Shown here piece by piece: positions 59,757 to 64,000 of a stretch of DNA of 64,000 bases. Positions within the stretch are counted from its first letter, which is position 1, and each line of letters begins with the position of its first letter. The position numbers and the translations under genes were made by a program. The notes below the pieces were generated by a model. That model saw nothing but the letters and a program-made list of their open reading frames with translations. It searched no databases and was not told the DNA's origin. This DNA is from Dallia pectoralis. Its lineage: Eukaryota; Chordata; Actinopteri; Esociformes; Umbridae. Location: the NCBI GenBank assembly GCA_029465975.1, contig CM055740.1, positions 5,797,953-5,861,952 of the forward strand, given 5' to 3'.

Positions 59757-61989
59757 TTAAGATTAAGGCATACTAACACAGGCACTGGACAGAGAAATAA
59801 TTCGGCCGGCATCACAGCGTCACCTTTGTCATAATGTTTTGCACATATATGAAACTGCCTACCTAGAACTACTCAAAAGCATGTTTGCGATAAATGCATT
59901 TTCGCAATAACCAAACAGTGTTAATATTGTCACCCGCGTTCTAACTATTTGACGACAACAAGTTCGAGGTGAAGATTAGCCATGACTTCTCAAGCGTTGT
60001 GTGGTCTACCCGGTGCTCAGGAGGTAATGAAGTCTTAATCTAATTGAAAGGTTCCTAACACTAATTGAGTGAACAGGCTTGGCATAATGAGCTCAACCAT
60101 ATCACTTACGTATGATGAAGAAAATATAGATCCAAAATGTGAGAAACAAGACTGTTTTACCCCATCAGAGACCCAAACAACGTCATCCGCTGTGAATTCT
60201 TCCACTTGTTTGAGTAGCAGGCATGACCTAAAAAAATGAACAAACTTAAATGCAATAAATAAACTGTGAATAATAATAATTACCAAAGCACATTTGTGAG
60301 TCTATATGTCGAGCCGGGATACTGATCCTTCTGACGGTGTCTTATTGAACACCAATAACGGGGTAGTTTCCAACCACATCAAGAAGACGGGAATCATTTC
60401 TCTCTGAATTAGCAAGTTACACAATCGAGAGTGCCGGTGAAACGATCGGTCTACTTTATTTTAATGTAACCATAGCGCAGCCATTTCATGTGCCTCATGG
60501 CTTCAGTTAGACCTGAATGGACCTTAATGCCGGCCCATTGTGATTTTCAACATAGCACTTAAAAAATGATTTCAAGTAGCAACGCTTGAGGAGGAGCCAA
60601 TTATATCAATCAGCCACCTGTGTCTAGGGAATAGACCTAATTGGGCACCCCTTGTGGAACTCAGGACCGTGTTTGGGACGTGCCGGGATACAGTTGGAGA
60701 CTAAGATCTCTACAGTCTTCAGGTGTGTCCTGGTGCACGGGTGAAAAAATAACAGCGCCTATGGCTGTCGGAAACGTTAAATAACAGCTCAATCTCATCT
60801 CAATGAGGCCGCCCAGTTAGAACCCATTACAGCCGATTTATCCGTTCCCAAATGCCATTTCAGCGGTGTCTATTTTTTTACGGCTTCTTTTACCAGTCGT
60901 CTGTCTTTGAAGTGTTTGGTCATTTATATACAGATCGGGAATTGTCTGTTTGACAGCCGAATATGCAGAACGTTTACCAGCACCTGTCCTTCCCGGAGGA
61001 ATCTGCCGAGCGCCGTGGTGACGGAGAGTCAGAACCCGGACCCAACACTCACAGAGAGCCTGATTCCCTGCCTCTGAGCCACAAAGACCAACGCACGCCG
61101 ACTGCCAGTTGTAATTCTCTCAGAGATTGGAGCTGACAATCTTTGGCTTTCCAGACGCCAAAACATATTCATCTGTGGATATGAGGGCCCTCCTATCCGG
61201 GCCACTCTCATATGGCCGTGTTGTGAAGCTCCCCGGGCAGACGAGGTCTTAGAGAACAAGGAGATGAAGGCACGCCCGATTGTGCTGCCATCAATGTACA
61301 CTGGTCGACTGAGGCTCGGGCGCCAAAGGAAGGAGTGATGCCCACCGGTGAGGCCGGAAGACCCCCCTAGACAGACACAACAAAACTGTGACTGACTTTG
61401 GCTTCTGTACGTAAGAACGCCTGGAGGTCAGTTTCAGACCTTTCTGTGAAGAAATAATGTGGCTATGTCCACAGAAAGACATCCAGACATTCATTATGAT
61501 GTATAGTATAAAGTATACTTCTCTTTGACGCCTCTTGACGACTCAAATTGCCATTTAGCGTTCAGAAATAAAGTGTGTGCTATGCAAGTGAATGACAGGC
61601 CTTAGGGATGCGGTAAATATTAGATGTTCAGGGTCTTTTTCTTGCATGGTGATGGTTGAGAGACTGTGTTCAACGTCCAGCCTCTGGTCAATCACATCAA
61701 AACAGCTAGTGGCCCACAGCCCATGAAATCTTTCGTTTGTACGTCCCGATGGGAAACATGCACATAAAAACTCACAAAGTGCCTTTGAACAGGCCAGCGA
61801 CCAGCGTTTCTGGTAAAGTGGCTTACATGCAGTTTGTCCGTGTAGCAACAGCTAACACGGAGGGATCATGTGGAGTTAAGAGTGGCCGGGGACGGACAAA
61901 TGTGACTCCCAGTGGAGAGCCAAGATGGCAGTAATTGAAGACCTGCCGTCAGGATCTGGCTGTGGGAGCCTCTGTTGGCTTGGTGAGTG
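59757..61989. other. intergenic, nothing recognised
   Basis: No gene. Short minus frames (61029-61301, 61555-61848) lack family features. Confidence 0.45.
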
Positions 61990-62165
61990 TGAGGGGCGGG
62001 GCAATGTGAAGCTCAGGATTGGGCAGATGGTGGTCTGAGTGGAGGGGCGGGGCAATGTGAAGCTCAGGATTGGGCAGATGGAGGTCTGAGTGGAGGGGCG
62101 GGGCAATGTGAAGTTTAGAATTGGGCAGATGGTGGTCTGAGTGGAGGGGCGGGGCAATGTGAAGC
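61990..62165. repeat. 51-bp minisatellite carrying GC boxes, about 3.5 copies
   Basis: The unit is GAGGGGCGGGGCAATGTGAA followed by GCTCAGGATTGGGCAGATGG and TGGTCTGAGTG. Each copy contains GGGGCGGGGC, a consensus Sp1/KLF site, four times in about 160 bp. Confidence 0.93.
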
Positions 62166-62619
62166 TCAGGATTGGGTCTAAGGTTTGGACAGAAAGGTTA
62201 TACCCCCCTCTCCCCTCCCACTCTTCCCTCCCTTCGCTTTTTTACAGTTAAAAATAAATCAATAGTCTGTCACGACCAACACATCAGAATTCAGGTCGCA
62301 TAATTAATATTAATATCCCAAATACTAATGCTATGTGATGAATTCAGATCAGAAGAAAAGCCTTTGTTAGAAAACATAACTGGCGGAAATGTTCTCATAT
62401 CAAATAGGTCTATCTTCACAAGCTATTTCTCTTTTTCAATGTCTCATCTAATTTTATTTAGGAAAAGCATTTCAAGCCTGTCAAGAACAAGTTATTTTTA
62501 ACAATAGCGGCCTATGTATAATAAAAAAGTTAAAGTATTATTCCTCATACTGGATGCAGTTAGCTTTGGACATTTGGTTAGAAAAAAATTACTAATTACT
62601 GGGGATATCTGTAATAACT
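62166..62619. other. AT-rich spacer
   Basis: Nothing recognised. Confidence 0.5.
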
Positions 62620-64000
62620 TGATTAGGTCCAGACATAGAGCAATATGGATATAATATGATTCAGACTGGACTTGATTAGGTTCAGACATAGAGCTATATG
62701 GATATAATATGATTCAGACTGGACTTGATTAGGTCCAGACATAGAGCTATATGGATATAATATGATTCAGACTGGACTTGATTAGATCCAGACATAGAGC
62801 TATATGGATATAATATGATTCAGACTGGACTTGATTAGATCCAGACATAGAGCTATATGGATATAATATGATTCAGACTGGACTTGATTAGATCCAGACA
62901 TAGAGCTATATGGATATAATATGATTCAGACTGGACTTGATTAGATCCAGACATAGAGCTATATGGATATAATATGATTCAGACTGGACTTGATTAGCTT
63001 CAGACATAGAGCTATATGGATATAATATGATTCAGACTGGACTTGATTAGCTTCAGACATAGAGCTATATGGATATAATATGATTCAGACTGGACTTGAT
63101 TAGATCCAGACATAGAGCTATATGGATATAATATGATTCAGACTGGACTTGATTAGGTTCAGACATAGAGCTATATGGATATAATATGATTCAGACTGGA
63201 CTTGATTAGGTTCAGACATAGAGCTATATGGATATAATATGATTCAGACTGGACTTGATTAGGTTCAGACATAGAGCTATATGGATATAATATGATTCAG
63301 ACTGGACTTGATTAGGTTCAGACATAGAGCTATATGGATATAATATGATTCAGACTGGACTTGATTAGGTTCAGACATAGAGCTATATGGATATAATATG
63401 ATTCAGACTGGACTTGATTAGCTTCAGACATAGAGCTATATGGATATAATATGATTCAGACTGGACTTGATTAGCTTCAGACATAGAGCTATATGGATAT
63501 AATATGATTCAGACTGGACTTGATTAGCTTCAGACATAGAGCTATATGGATATAATATGATTCAGACTGGACTTGATTAGCTTCAGACATAGAGCTATAT
63601 GGATATAATATGATTCAGACTGGACTTGATTAGATCCAGACATAGAGCTATATGGATATAATATGATTCAGACTGGACTTGATTAGATCCAGACATAGAG
63701 CTATATGGATATAATATGATTCAGACTGGACTTGATTAGCTTCAGACATAGAGCTATATGGATATAATATGATTCAGACTGGACTTGATTAGCTTCAGAC
63801 ATAGAGCTATATGGATATAATATGATTCAGACTGGACTTGATTAGATCCAGACATAGAGCTATATGGATATAATATGATTCAGACTGGACTTGATTAGGT
63901 CCAGACATAGAGCTATATGGATATAATATGATTCAGACTGGACTTGATTAGATCCAGACATAGAGCTATATGGATATAATATGATTCAGACTGGACTTGA
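62620..64000. repeat. 53-bp minisatellite, 26 copies, running off the window
   Basis: The unit is GACTTGATTAGNTNCAGACA followed by TAGAGCTATATGGATATAAT and ATGATTCAGACTG. The copies are almost identical except for a five-base block after GATTA, which is GATCC, GGTCC, GGTTC or GCTTC. The array continues past position 64000, so the full length is unknown. Confidence 0.97.

Overview
This is vertebrate nuclear DNA, almost certainly from a teleost fish. It has spliced genes with GT-AG introns, several Tc1-like transposon families of the kind common in salmonid and pike-type genomes, a Rex3-type RTE LINE, a fish SINE relic, and very many micro- and minisatellites. A salmonid- or esocid-like species fits the Tc1 families and a dispersed palindromic repeat, but the species cannot be fixed from sequence alone. 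There is no sign of bacterial, phage or CRISPR content.

Only three real protein genes are visible, all in the left half, and they form the RASSF9-NTS-MGAT4C block known from mammals, in the same relative orientations. rassf9 (minus, coding 1761-10398) has a 16-codon first exon and one large coding exon. nts (plus, 11968-17560) has four coding exons and encodes the neurotensin/neuromedin N precursor. mgat4c (minus, 31479-34128) has three coding exons, but its last exon carries about five frame breaks, so it is called a probable pseudogene or assembly-damaged gene. rassf9 and nts are divergent, with 1.57 kb between their start codons.

Layout. 1-900 is flank. 905-1725 is a 47-bp minisatellite lying in the rassf9 3' UTR. 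3124-10351 is the rassf9 intron, holding microsatellites, a Tc1 relic and a SINE relic. 11621-11740 is a triplicated 40-bp promoter module of nts. 16021-16455 is an array that repeats the end of nts exon 3 with its splice donor. 18-27 kb is intergenic, with minisatellites and dead Tc1 copies. 27.0-29.2 kb is a nest of two Tc1 elements and a solo LTR. 31.5-34.2 kb is mgat4c, with a hAT-like insertion in an intron. From 34.2 kb to the end there is no gene I can support: it holds large tandem arrays, a full-length but broken Rex3-like LINE with a 13-bp target duplication (47742-50954), a tRNA-like relic, and a 53-bp array running off the window end.

The genes are not an operon and do not act in one pathway: RASSF9 is a Ras-association scaffold, NTS a secreted neuropeptide precursor, MGAT4C a Golgi glycosyltransferase family member. 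The most notable features are the tandem arrays that have captured functional parts of genes (a splice donor, a core promoter, a 3' UTR). I found no clear case of a wholly new biological system.
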